Assembly (NCBI GenBank): GCA_018061265.1
Contig: JAGOUM010000011.1
Location: 1 to 63,464, forward strand
Source: Rhodoferax sp.
GTDB taxonomy: Bacteria > Pseudomonadota > Gammaproteobacteria > Burkholderiales > Burkholderiaceae_C
Direction: 5' to 3'
Length of the DNA: 63,464 bases
Below the pieces are notes generated by a model. That model made no database searches. It saw nothing but the letters and a program-made list of their open reading frames with translations, and was not told where the DNA came from. A program made the translations under genes and the position numbers. Shown here piece after piece: positions 9,064 through 17,069 of this stretch. Position 1 is the stretch's first letter; each line of letters starts with the position of its first letter.

Positions 9064-12000
9064 CCCCACTAGCGCTGGAACCTCTGAGCTTGCCCTTGAG
9101 TGGCTTGCAGCTGATCGAAGCGTCGGCCGGTACCGGCAAAACCTACACCCTGGCGGCGCTGTATGTGCGGCTGGTGCTGGGCCACCCACCGGACGGCGGG
9201 CAACTCGGGCCGGGGCTGTTTCCCCCGCAGATTCTGGTGATGACCTTCACCGAGGCGGCCACCGCCGAGTTGCGTGAACGCATCCGCGAGCGCTTGGCAC
9301 AGGCGGCGCTTTTTTTTCAGAGCACCCGCCCGGACCTGGCAGATGATTTTCTGTTGTCACTGGGTCGACAAATTGACAGCGGGCAATGGCCGCTGTGTGC
9401 TTGGCGGCTCGATATGGCAGCGCAGTGGATGGACGATGCGGCGATCTTCACCATCCACGGCTGGAGCAGCCGGATGCTCAAGACACATGCGTTTGACAGC
9501 GCCAGCCTGTTCACCCAGGACCGGGTTCCCGACAGTGATCGGTTAAAACTGATCGCCACCCAGGACTATTGGCGTCAATGGTTTTATGCGCTCGATGCGG
9601 CGTCCGTGGGCGCACTGAAGGCAATCGGGGAGACACCACAGGCCCTGCTGGAGAAGCTGCAGGCGCGCTGGAGATTGGCCGATCGGGCACCGCAGGCTGA
9701 ACCAGTCGTGCCCGAGACGCCCGACGTGCTGGTGGCCCGCTGGACCCTGTGGCAACAACAGCGCCAGCCTCTCGAGGACCGGGCCCGCCAGGGCTGGACC
9801 GCGGCGATGGCCCAGACCGTGGCGGATGCTGCAGCTGCCAGGCTAATCAAGGGGTACCGTGCGGATTGGCTGGACGGCTGGGTAAGCCAGATGGCCGAGT
9901 GGCAGCGGGGCGCTGATATCAAGGCGGAAACACTGGCGCGCTTCAGCCGAGCCACGCTGGTGAGCAAAGGCTGGGTGGCGGCAGCCAACTGGCCGGCGCT
10001 GGCGGATATTGAAGCGTTTTATTCCCATTTGCTGACCGAGCCCGACCTGACCAGGTCCCTGCTGGACCATGCAGCGCTGGCCGTGGGCCGTGCTTACCAG
10101 CGTGCCAAGGCGCAGGCGGCGCAGTTTGATTTTTCGGATCTGTTGCAGAACCTGTATTGGGCCTGCCATGCGCCAGATGGGCGCCTCGCAGCGGCCATTG
10201 CTGCGCAGTACCCGGTGGCTTTGGTCGACGAGTTTCAGGATACCGACCCGTGGCAGTTCGGGGCACTGTGCAGAATTTACAGCATTGATCACAATAAAGA
10301 CAATGGCTTGGGGCCAATTTCTCCAGAAGATGGGCGTCCCGACACGGTCCAGGCAGCAGCACCAGCAACGGATTCGGTGGCAACCGGCCTGATCATGATC
10401 GGAGATCCCAAACAGGCCATTTACAGTTTCCGGGGTGCCGATCTGGCGACTTACCTGCAGGCACGGGCGCTGGCCAGCGGCATTTACACCCTGCCAGGAA
10501 ACTACCGCTCGACGCCCGGTCTGGTGGCGGCTGTCAGCCGGGTATTTGCGCAGGCCGAGGCACCCTTTGGCAGCGTGCCATTTGCGCCGGTGCTGGCTTG
10601 CAACCACAAGGTACAGCCGCTGCAGATCAACGGGCAGGATCAGGTCGCCATGACGGTGTGGCACTTGCCGTTTGCACAAACCCCCACCAAGGCGGATTTT
10701 TTGCGGGCGATGTCAGCGGTGTTTGCCAGCCAGATGGTGGGCATCTTGCAAAGCGCCGCTGCCCGCCCCGGTGACATGGCAGTGCTGGTGCGTGACTGGC
10801 GGGAAGCAGCGGCCATACGTGCCGCTTTGTCCGAACGGGGTGTCGGCAGCGTGTACCTGTCTGAGCGCAACAGCGTGTATGCCAGCCAGCAGGCAAGTGA
10901 TTTGTGGCGCATATTGCGCGCCGTGTCGCAACCGGGCAACAACCGTTTGCTGCGCGCTGCACTGGCGACGCCCAGTTGGGGCCTGAATTGGGCGGTGCTG
11001 GATCAACTGCTGGCCGATGAGGCCGCCTGGGATGCACAGGTTGAGCAGTTCCTGCAGTGGCAGCGGGTCTGGCAGGTGCAGGGGCTTTTGCCCATGCTGT
11101 ACCGCCTGTTGCACGACACCGGTCTTGCCGGCCGTCTGTTGCAGCAAAGTCAGGCGGGTGAACGCGCGCTGACCAACCTGTTGCACCTTGGGGAGTTGTT
11201 GCAGGTGGCCAGCCAGGAACTGCAGGGTGAGGGTGCGCTGATCCGTTACCTTGAGGCGCAATTGCGCCACCCGCTGGCCAGTGGAGACGCGGCGCAGTTG
11301 CGGCTGGAAAGTGATGCCGAGCTGGTGCAGGTGGTGACTGTGCACAAATCCAAGGGGCTGGAGTACCCGCTGGTGTTTCTGCCCTTTGTCTCGCAGTTCC
11401 GGGCTGAAGACAAGGACTCGGGGCGCCCGGATGATGAACGGCTGGCCGAAGACATCCGCCTTTTGTATGTCGCGCTCACCCGTGCCAGACAGGCCGTCTG
11501 GCTGGGGTTGGCACCGGTGCATGGTGACATGGATGGCCAGAATCCGCAGCCAAGGAGTGCTGTCTCGCGTCTGTTGGGGCGCCGTGAGGTGGGTGACCTG
11601 TGGCCACGCCTGCAGAGCTGGGTCTGCTCCGATGTGGCGGTGTTGACCGCGCCGCAACCCGCTGGCACCCCTTACCGTCCCACTGCAGGCAACCAATTCG
11701 ACCATCAGTCTGCCTGTCAGGCACAACGGCAACTGGCACAGCATTGGTGGAGCGCAAGTTTTAGCGCGCTCACACGGGGTCTGTCACACCAGGCGGCTGC
11801 CGGTCTAGCCAGTCTGCAGGACGAAAAGCTGGGTGACGCGCAGTGGGATGCTGCCAGGGTGGATGAGGCGGCCGCGGCGGGTCCCCAGAGCGACCCACTT
11901 CCTGATGCGGACTTGCTCAGCGTCGAGCCCGGCTACAACCTCTTTCCGGCGGGCAGCCAGGCTGGAACACTGTTGCATGATCTGCTGGAGTGGCAGGCGG

Positions 12001-12737
12001 TGCATGGCTGGCCTGCCGCTCATTCCAATGGGGAATCACAAAGTGATGCCGCAGGCGACACCAGCAGTCCCTCGACAGAGCTTGCGGCAGCATGGACAGA
12101 GTTGCTGGCCCGGCTTGGGAACAATCTGAACCTGACGCCCGAGCACAGCGAACTGCTGCAGCGCTGGATTTCTGAGGTTATTGGCTTAAATATGCCTCTA
12201 GCGCATACTGGTAAAAGGTTTATAGCTATTCAATTAAAGGCAATCAAGGCGGCAGACCTGTGGCCTGAAATGGCGTTTACCCTGCCGGTCAAGGCACTCG
12301 CCAGTCAGCGGCTTGACCGGTTGATGCATCAGCACCTTTGGCCCGGAAAGCCCCGCGCCGCGTTGCCACAACAGGCTATCCAGGGCATGTTGACAGGTTT
12401 TATGGACCTGGTGTTTTGCCACCAGGGGCGCTATTTTGTGCTTGACTACAAGTCCAACCGGCTGCCGGCTTACTCTGCCACCCAGATGCAGCATGCCATG
12501 CTGACGCATCGTTACGACCTGCAGGCTGCGCTGTATGTGCTGGCGCTGCACCGCCTGCTGCGCGCGCGACTGGGCTCGTCTTATGACTACGACATCCACG
12601 TGGGTGGTGCCCTGTACCTGTTTTTGCGCGGTGTTGACCAACCTGGTGGTGGGCTGTTGCAGATACAGCCACCGCGCGTGCTGATCCAGGCCATGGACGC
12701 TGCTTGTGCGGCAACACATGAGCAGGAGGCCGCGTGA
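9060..12737 (+). CDS. recB: Exodeoxyribonuclease V subunit beta (RecB helicase-nuclease)
   Basis: RecB is the 3'-5' helicase and the nuclease of RecBCD. The chosen ATG at 9060 overlaps the recC stop and puts Walker A ASAGTGKT at residues 21-28. Other superfamily 1 motifs follow: MTFTEAATAELRERI, VDEFQDTDPWQF, LIMIGDPKQAIYSFRGAD, VVTVHKSKGLEYPLVFLP and LYVALTRARQAVWLG. The C-terminal nuclease core is visible as GFMDLVF and LDYKSNR (Asp/Lys near residue 1130). There are 1225 residues. Two stretches look inserted: about residues 408-444 between FGALCRIY and the GDPKQAIY motif, and about 1040-1061 at a repeat copy in the linker before the nuclease domain. Confidence 0.95.
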   Translation: MTPLALEPLSLPLSGLQLIEASAGTGKTYTLAALYVRLVLGHPPDGGQLGPGLFPPQILVMTFTEAATAELRERIRERLAQAALFFQSTRPDLADDFLLSLGRQIDSGQWPLCAWRLDMAAQWMDDAAIFTIHGWSSRMLKTHAFDSASLFTQDRVPDSDRLKLIATQDYWRQWFYALDAASVGALKAIGETPQALLEKLQARWRLADRAPQAEPVVPETPDVLVARWTLWQQQRQPLEDRARQGWTAAMAQTVADAAAARLIKGYRADWLDGWVSQMAEWQRGADIKAETLARFSRATLVSKGWVAAANWPALADIEAFYSHLLTEPDLTRSLLDHAALAVGRAYQRAKAQAAQFDFSDLLQNLYWACHAPDGRLAAAIAAQYPVALVDEFQDTDPWQFGALCRIYSIDHNKDNGLGPISPEDGRPDTVQAAAPATDSVATGLIMIGDPKQAIYSFRGADLATYLQARALASGIYTLPGNYRSTPGLVAAVSRVFAQAEAPFGSVPFAPVLACNHKVQPLQINGQDQVAMTVWHLPFAQTPTKADFLRAMSAVFASQMVGILQSAAARPGDMAVLVRDWREAAAIRAALSERGVGSVYLSERNSVYASQQASDLWRILRAVSQPGNNRLLRAALATPSWGLNWAVLDQLLADEAAWDAQVEQFLQWQRVWQVQGLLPMLYRLLHDTGLAGRLLQQSQAGERALTNLLHLGELLQVASQELQGEGALIRYLEAQLRHPLASGDAAQLRLESDAELVQVVTVHKSKGLEYPLVFLPFVSQFRAEDKDSGRPDDERLAEDIRLLYVALTRARQAVWLGLAPVHGDMDGQNPQPRSAVSRLLGRREVGDLWPRLQSWVCSDVAVLTAPQPAGTPYRPTAGNQFDHQSACQAQRQLAQHWWSASFSALTRGLSHQAAAGLASLQDEKLGDAQWDAARVDEAAAAGPQSDPLPDADLLSVEPGYNLFPAGSQAGTLLHDLLEWQAVHGWPAAHSNGESQSDAAGDTSSPSTELAAAWTELLARLGNNLNLTPEHSELLQRWISEVIGLNMPLAHTGKRFIAIQLKAIKAADLWPEMAFTLPVKALASQRLDRLMHQHLWPGKPRAALPQQAIQGMLTGFMDLVFCHQGRYFVLDYKSNRLPAYSATQMQHAMLTHRYDLQAALYVLALHRLLRARLGSSYDYDIHVGGALYLFLRGVDQPGGGLLQIQPPRVLIQAMDAACAATHEQEAA
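10272..10325. repeat. Possible degenerate copy of the dispersed repeat inside recB
   Basis: An AT-rich patch (ATTGATCACAATAAAG then GGCTTGGGGCCAATTT) ends like the other copies in their reverse orientation. It falls in an insertion of about 37 residues that ordinary RecB proteins lack at this point. The match is weak over its first half. Confidence 0.35.
12178..12240. repeat. Dispersed AT-rich repeat, second copy inside recB
   Basis: This is one of the clearest copies: GCCTCTAGCGCATACTGGTA, then TTTATAGCTATTCAATTAAA. It is nearly the same as the tupA copy at the start and the EamA copy at the end. It is read in frame as a linker (VIGLNMPLAHTGKRF and on). Confidence 0.8.
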
Positions 12738-14605
12738 TGCAGTTGCCTGATCGGGCTGTTTTGGGCGGGCCGCTGCCGCTGAACGCGCTGGATCTTGCGT
12801 TTGCCCATTTTCTGCAGCAAACCCAGCCTAGCGACGATCCACGGCACGGTTGGCTGGCGGCACTGGTGAGTCATCAGTTTGGCCGTGGCCATGCCTGTCT
12901 GGACCTGGTGCAGTGGCAGCAACACGGTGTGCTGGCGCTGGGTTGGGATGCCGGTTTGCAGGGCCATTTGCCACCCGATCTGGTGCCCGCTGCCCAAAAA
13001 CTGCCCTGGGCGCAAGGTCCAAGCAGCCCTTTGGTACTGGACGGTTCGCGCCTGTATTTGCGCCGCAACTGGCAAGCCGAGCAAGACATTCGGGCCGCCA
13101 TCCTGGCGCGGCTGGCCGCGGATTGCCCGGTGCCTGCGACGCTGTCGACAGCGCTGGATGTGCTGTTTGGCCCTGGGCCAGCGCTTGGCAACACCTCCCC
13201 GGATTGGCAGAAAGTGGCCTGTGCGCTGGCAGCGCGGCGGTACTTCACCTTGATCACCGGCGGGCCTGGCACGGGCAAAACAAGCACTGTGGTGCGTTTG
13301 TTGGCGCTGTTGCAGTCACAGGCATTGGCCGACGCGCCGCACCGGCCACTGCGTATTGCCCTGGCAGCACCCACTGGCAAGGCCGCGGCACGTCTTGGTG
13401 CATCGATCGGCCAGGCGCTCGGGCATCTGCCAGCTTCAATGCAACAGCACATCCCGACCCAGGCGCGAACCTTGCACCGGCTGCTTCAGGTGCGCGCTGC
13501 CGTGCAGGCGGTGGCGGCACCGGTGCTGGCATTTGATCTGGTGGTGGTTGACGAGGCCTCGATGATTGACCTGGCGCTGATGGCGCGCCTGCTGGCGAGT
13601 GTGCCTACGTCTGCCCGCTTGATCCTGCTGGGCGATAAAGACCAATTGGCCTCGGTTGAGGCGGGTGCGGTGATGGGGCAACTGTGTGAAGAGGCAGCGG
13701 CGGGCGGCTACCAGGTCGCGACGCTGCAGTGGCTGCGCGAGGTGAGCGCGCAAGACGTCAGCGCCTGGGCTGGTGAGGGATCCGCCCTGGCGCAACAAAC
13801 GGTGATGTTGCGACATAGCCACCGTTTTGCAGCAGACAGTCTGATTGGGCAATGGGCGAACGCGGTGAATGAAGGTGCCCGCCAAACCGTGGCCAGCCTG
13901 TGGGCCGAGACGCCGACCTGGCAAGCGGGGGAGTTGGCCAGCGTGACCCGGCTGCAGCCCTGCGGTGGTGTGGATGCCCAAATGGCAGCACTGGTGCTGT
14001 CCGGCTGGCAACACTGGCTGGGCCTGCTGCAGACCCTGGCGGGTCAATCTTGCACCGAACCCCAAGCGCTGGACCTGCTGGCTGCGCTGGGGCGTTTTCA
14101 GGTGTTGTGCGCCCTGCGTGATGGCCCATGGGGTGTTGGCAGCATCAATCGCGCCATTGCCCGGGCACTGGGCTTGCCACCCGAAGGCTGGTTCGCCGGG
14201 CGACCGGTGATGCTGCTTCGCAACGACTACAACCTGGGGCTGATGAACGGCGATGTCGGCCTGTGTCTGCGCACGCCGCGCGGCCTGCGGGTGGCGTTTG
14301 CGCACTCCGCGCAAGATGATGGTTCGCTGGTGCGCTGGGTGTTGCCGAGTCGGCTGGATGCAGTGGAGACTGTATTTGCCATGACGGTCCACAAATCCCA
14401 GGGATCAGAATTTGACCATGTGGCACTGGTGCTGCCGGATCGCATCACACCGGTTTTGACACGCGAGCTGCTCTACACCGGTATTACCCGCGCCAAACAG
14501 CGCCTGACCCTGGTGGTGCCCCAAGCCGGCGTGTTACGCCAGGCGGCAGCACAGCGGACTTTGCGTACCGGTGGCCTGGCCATGTCGACCCTGTCACCCA
14601 CTTGA
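12737..14605 (+). CDS. recD: Exodeoxyribonuclease V subunit alpha (RecD helicase)
   Basis: RecD is the 5'-3' helicase of RecBCD. It has Walker A ITGGPGTGKT near residues 172-181, then LAAPTGKAAARL, VVDEASMIDLALMARLL, LLGDKDQLASVEAGAV and the C-terminal TVHKSQGSEFDHV and TGITRAKQRLTL motifs. I prefer the ATG at 12737, spaced 7 bases from AGGAGG, over the GTG at 12734; either way the start overlaps the recB stop. It has 622 residues, normal for the family. The tight recC-recB-recD order implies one transcript. Confidence 0.95.
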   Translation: MQLPDRAVLGGPLPLNALDLAFAHFLQQTQPSDDPRHGWLAALVSHQFGRGHACLDLVQWQQHGVLALGWDAGLQGHLPPDLVPAAQKLPWAQGPSSPLVLDGSRLYLRRNWQAEQDIRAAILARLAADCPVPATLSTALDVLFGPGPALGNTSPDWQKVACALAARRYFTLITGGPGTGKTSTVVRLLALLQSQALADAPHRPLRIALAAPTGKAAARLGASIGQALGHLPASMQQHIPTQARTLHRLLQVRAAVQAVAAPVLAFDLVVVDEASMIDLALMARLLASVPTSARLILLGDKDQLASVEAGAVMGQLCEEAAAGGYQVATLQWLREVSAQDVSAWAGEGSALAQQTVMLRHSHRFAADSLIGQWANAVNEGARQTVASLWAETPTWQAGELASVTRLQPCGGVDAQMAALVLSGWQHWLGLLQTLAGQSCTEPQALDLLAALGRFQVLCALRDGPWGVGSINRAIARALGLPPEGWFAGRPVMLLRNDYNLGLMNGDVGLCLRTPRGLRVAFAHSAQDDGSLVRWVLPSRLDAVETVFAMTVHKSQGSEFDHVALVLPDRITPVLTRELLYTGITRAKQRLTLVVPQAGVLRQAAAQRTLRTGGLAMSTLSPT

Positions 14606-14615
14606 GCGGATTTTT

Positions 14616-15725
14616 ATGAACAAAGTATTGCCTGGTTTGATCATTTTTCTGGGTCTTGTTGTCAGCCAGGTATCGGCGCAGACGGGTGGCGGGAGCTTTG
14701 CCAGCACCGTGCCGCTGGTCCGTCCAGACTCCGCCCAGTGGCAGGCGGGGGCCGGTTTTGACTTTGCCCTGGGCAAGAAGAAAAACCTGAAGCTGCGCCA
14801 GTCTGTCAGTGGCATCAGCTGTCTGTCGGGCAGCCAGGCGCAGCAGCTGTGTCTGCTGGTGTTTGACGAGGGTGTGCAGGCGCGCTACGCCACGCTGACC
14901 GATGGCCAGGTGCAGCCCGAGCGCGAGGTGCTGCAGTTTCCCGGGCTGACCGGTGAGCTGGATGCCGAGGGTGCCGCCACGGACGGGCGCTATGTTTACA
15001 TCACCGGGTCACACTCAGCCAAACGCAGCGATTGCGCCAGCAATCCTGACAGTCGCTACGTGATCCGGGCCCCCTTGAACGCCCAGCGAACCCGAGTCGA
15101 CGTGGCGGCGGCAGTCAGCACAGGCCAACTGTGGACGCTGTTGCTGGACCATCCTGAACTGCGAACACTGGTGGGAGAGAACAAATGCCTTGGCACCGAG
15201 CCTGCGCCCAAGGCGCCCCGGATGCGCGGACAGTACGGCCTCAATATTGAGGGGCTGGCCGTGCGTGACGGGCAACTCCATTTTGGCCTGCGCGGGCCGG
15301 TGCCCGGTGGGCAGGCCTTGGTTTTCTCAGTGCCAGCCGAACGGCTGTTTGCCACAGGCGTAGCCAATGCGGCGCCGACCCCGATTCAGCTTGCCCGCTT
15401 GGATCTGGGCGCGCAACGAGGTGTTCGCGACATGGTGGCGGTACAAGATGGCATTCTGCTGCTGGCCGGACCGGATGACGACGAACGCAACAAAGACGCG
15501 GGCTGGGTGGTGTTCTGGTGGGATGGGCGCACTGGCCAAGGTGCAACAGGCCTGCGACCCTTGGCTCGGCTGGACCTGAGCCAGGTAAAACTGCGCGACT
15601 GCGACAGCCACCCCAAACCAGAGGCCATGACGGTTTTGAGTGCAAACTCCACCAGCTATCGCCTGCTGGTGTTGTCTGACGGACTGTGTGATGGTGGCGC
15701 GCTGTCGTTCACCGTGCCGCGCTGA
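14616..15725 (+). CDS. Secreted DUF3616 protein
   Basis: The ATG at 14616 begins a clear signal peptide (MNKVLPGLIIFLGLVVSQVSA), so the 369-residue protein is exported. The rest has segments seen in DUF3616 proteins, such as DGRYVYITGSHSAKR, NIEGLAVRDGQLHFGLRGPV and VRDMVAVQDGILLLAGPDDD, suggesting a beta-propeller-like fold. No catalytic residues are evident and the function is unknown. It begins 10 bases after recD, so it may be read through from the recCBD transcript, and it converges with the acyltransferase gene 21 bases away. Confidence 0.75.
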   Translation: MNKVLPGLIIFLGLVVSQVSAQTGGGSFASTVPLVRPDSAQWQAGAGFDFALGKKKNLKLRQSVSGISCLSGSQAQQLCLLVFDEGVQARYATLTDGQVQPEREVLQFPGLTGELDAEGAATDGRYVYITGSHSAKRSDCASNPDSRYVIRAPLNAQRTRVDVAAAVSTGQLWTLLLDHPELRTLVGENKCLGTEPAPKAPRMRGQYGLNIEGLAVRDGQLHFGLRGPVPGGQALVFSVPAERLFATGVANAAPTPIQLARLDLGAQRGVRDMVAVQDGILLLAGPDDDERNKDAGWVVFWWDGRTGQGATGLRPLARLDLSQVKLRDCDSHPKPEAMTVLSANSTSYRLLVLSDGLCDGGALSFTVPR

Positions 15726-15746
15726 GCGACAGACTCACTGACGCGT

Positions 15747-17069
15747 TCAGGCCGCCATGGTCTGGGCCGCTTGCTGCAGTTGTTGCGCCAGGTCGGCCAC
15801 CAGCAGCGCGGCATTGGCCTCATTCAAGCGGGCTGCATCAAACCCGACGTTGAGGATGAGCCGACCCTGGTAGGTACTGGCTGCGGTAAACAGGGTCTGG
15901 TAAGGCATGGGACACAGCGCGAACGAAATGGATTCAACCGCCGGATCTTCCACAACCGCGTGGACCACCCCGATATTGCTGACCATGGTATTGGGCAAGG
16001 AGGCCAGCGATTTTTTCCGGAAAGTGTCCATTTGATCAGGCAGCACCGCAGCACCATTCAGACCAAACATGTGGTACAGCAGATGGCCCTCGCCGCGATT
16101 GACCTGTAGTCGGGTCTGCCGGGTCACTTCAGCGGCCAGTTGCCAGATATCGGTTTGAGGGTCAACCCGGAAGGTGTTGGAGATCAGCGAGGTGAAAAAA
16201 CCGGTCGGCGTGGTGGGCTGGGCGGGATCAAGGTGTTGGCGCAAGTCCACCGGGCACGACAGCAGAAACACCACTGGCTGACCATCGGGCTGAAGACTGA
16301 GTTGCGCCAGCAGTTGCGCGGCACACAGCACGCCGTGCACCGTGGTGTCATGCAGGCGTGCCTGCGTGATCAGCTGGTGTGTCAGGTCTGCAGAAAAGCC
16401 CTGGCGGATCAACCGCGGTCGCCGCTCGTTCGCCTCGGCGGCCAGCCAGGGCACAGGTGGCACCGCACCATGCCGCCGGTAGTCATTGATCAGTGTGTTT
16501 CGGAGTTGTTTGGCGGCCTCGGGTTGCTCAGCCCAGCGATAACACGCTGGAAAAACCTCGGTCATGGCTGGCAGGGCGGCTGTTTTTTCCGGCAATGGCG
16601 TGGCGCCGGACTCCGCCAGCAGCCGGAGCAGGCGGGCCAGCAGTTCGGTACCCGAGCGGCCATCGGCAATGGAATGGTGAAAACTCAGCGCCAGCACCGA
16701 GCGCTCGGGTGAGGCCACCTCAAGGTACAGGCAACGCATCAAGGGGGCGATGCCGGTGGCAAAAGGCTGTGAGAGTTCAGCCTCGATCCAGCGCTGCCAG
16801 TTGTCGCTGGTGCAAGCCTCGTACCGCAGCACAACGGGCTGGCTGGGTGCGGATTCGAAGCGCAGGCCGGTCTCCTGGGTCCAGCTGATGCTGGCCTGCA
16901 ACAGCTGATTTTCCTGCTGGATCAGGTCCAGCGCGGCCTGAATACGTGCAGGCTCCAGGTGTCCGAGACGTTCGGCAAACACCACAAAGTTCATACACGA
17001 GATGTGGTCCTGCAAAAAAAAGAAGGCTTCACCCGGGTCGAGCGCGCGCGGCAGACTCAGGCTTGGCAT
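15747..17069 (-). CDS. Condensation-type acyltransferase (HHxxxDG), coupled to gcvP
   Basis: The 440-residue product has the active-site motif HHSIADG at residues 131-137, the mark of the chloramphenicol acetyltransferase / NRPS condensation / PapA5 / WS-DGAT superfamily; the first His would be the base for acyl transfer to an alcohol or amine. The N-terminal LDPGEAFFFLQDHISCMNFVVF and the later DGQPVVFLLSCPVDLR and ANTMVSNIGVV-like segments fit stand-alone alcohol acyltransferases. I chose the ATG at 17069; it shares one base with the gcvP stop (TGATG), so it is translationally coupled to gcvP. Substrate and acyl donor are unknown. Confidence 0.7.
   Translation of the reverse strand: MPSLSLPRALDPGEAFFFLQDHISCMNFVVFAERLGHLEPARIQAALDLIQQENQLLQASISWTQETGLRFESAPSQPVVLRYEACTSDNWQRWIEAELSQPFATGIAPLMRCLYLEVASPERSVLALSFHHSIADGRSGTELLARLLRLLAESGATPLPEKTAALPAMTEVFPACYRWAEQPEAAKQLRNTLINDYRRHGAVPPVPWLAAEANERRPRLIRQGFSADLTHQLITQARLHDTTVHGVLCAAQLLAQLSLQPDGQPVVFLLSCPVDLRQHLDPAQPTTPTGFFTSLISNTFRVDPQTDIWQLAAEVTRQTRLQVNRGEGHLLYHMFGLNGAAVLPDQMDTFRKKSLASLPNTMVSNIGVVHAVVEDPAVESISFALCPMPYQTLFTAASTYQGRLILNVGFDAARLNEANAALLVADLAQQLQQAAQTMAA

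Noticed and set aside
5590-14605. Chi-like octamers (GCTGGTGG) in the recCBD region
   Set aside because: The octamer is expected often in such GC-rich Gly/Leu/Val-coding DNA, and E. coli Chi need not work in this lineage.
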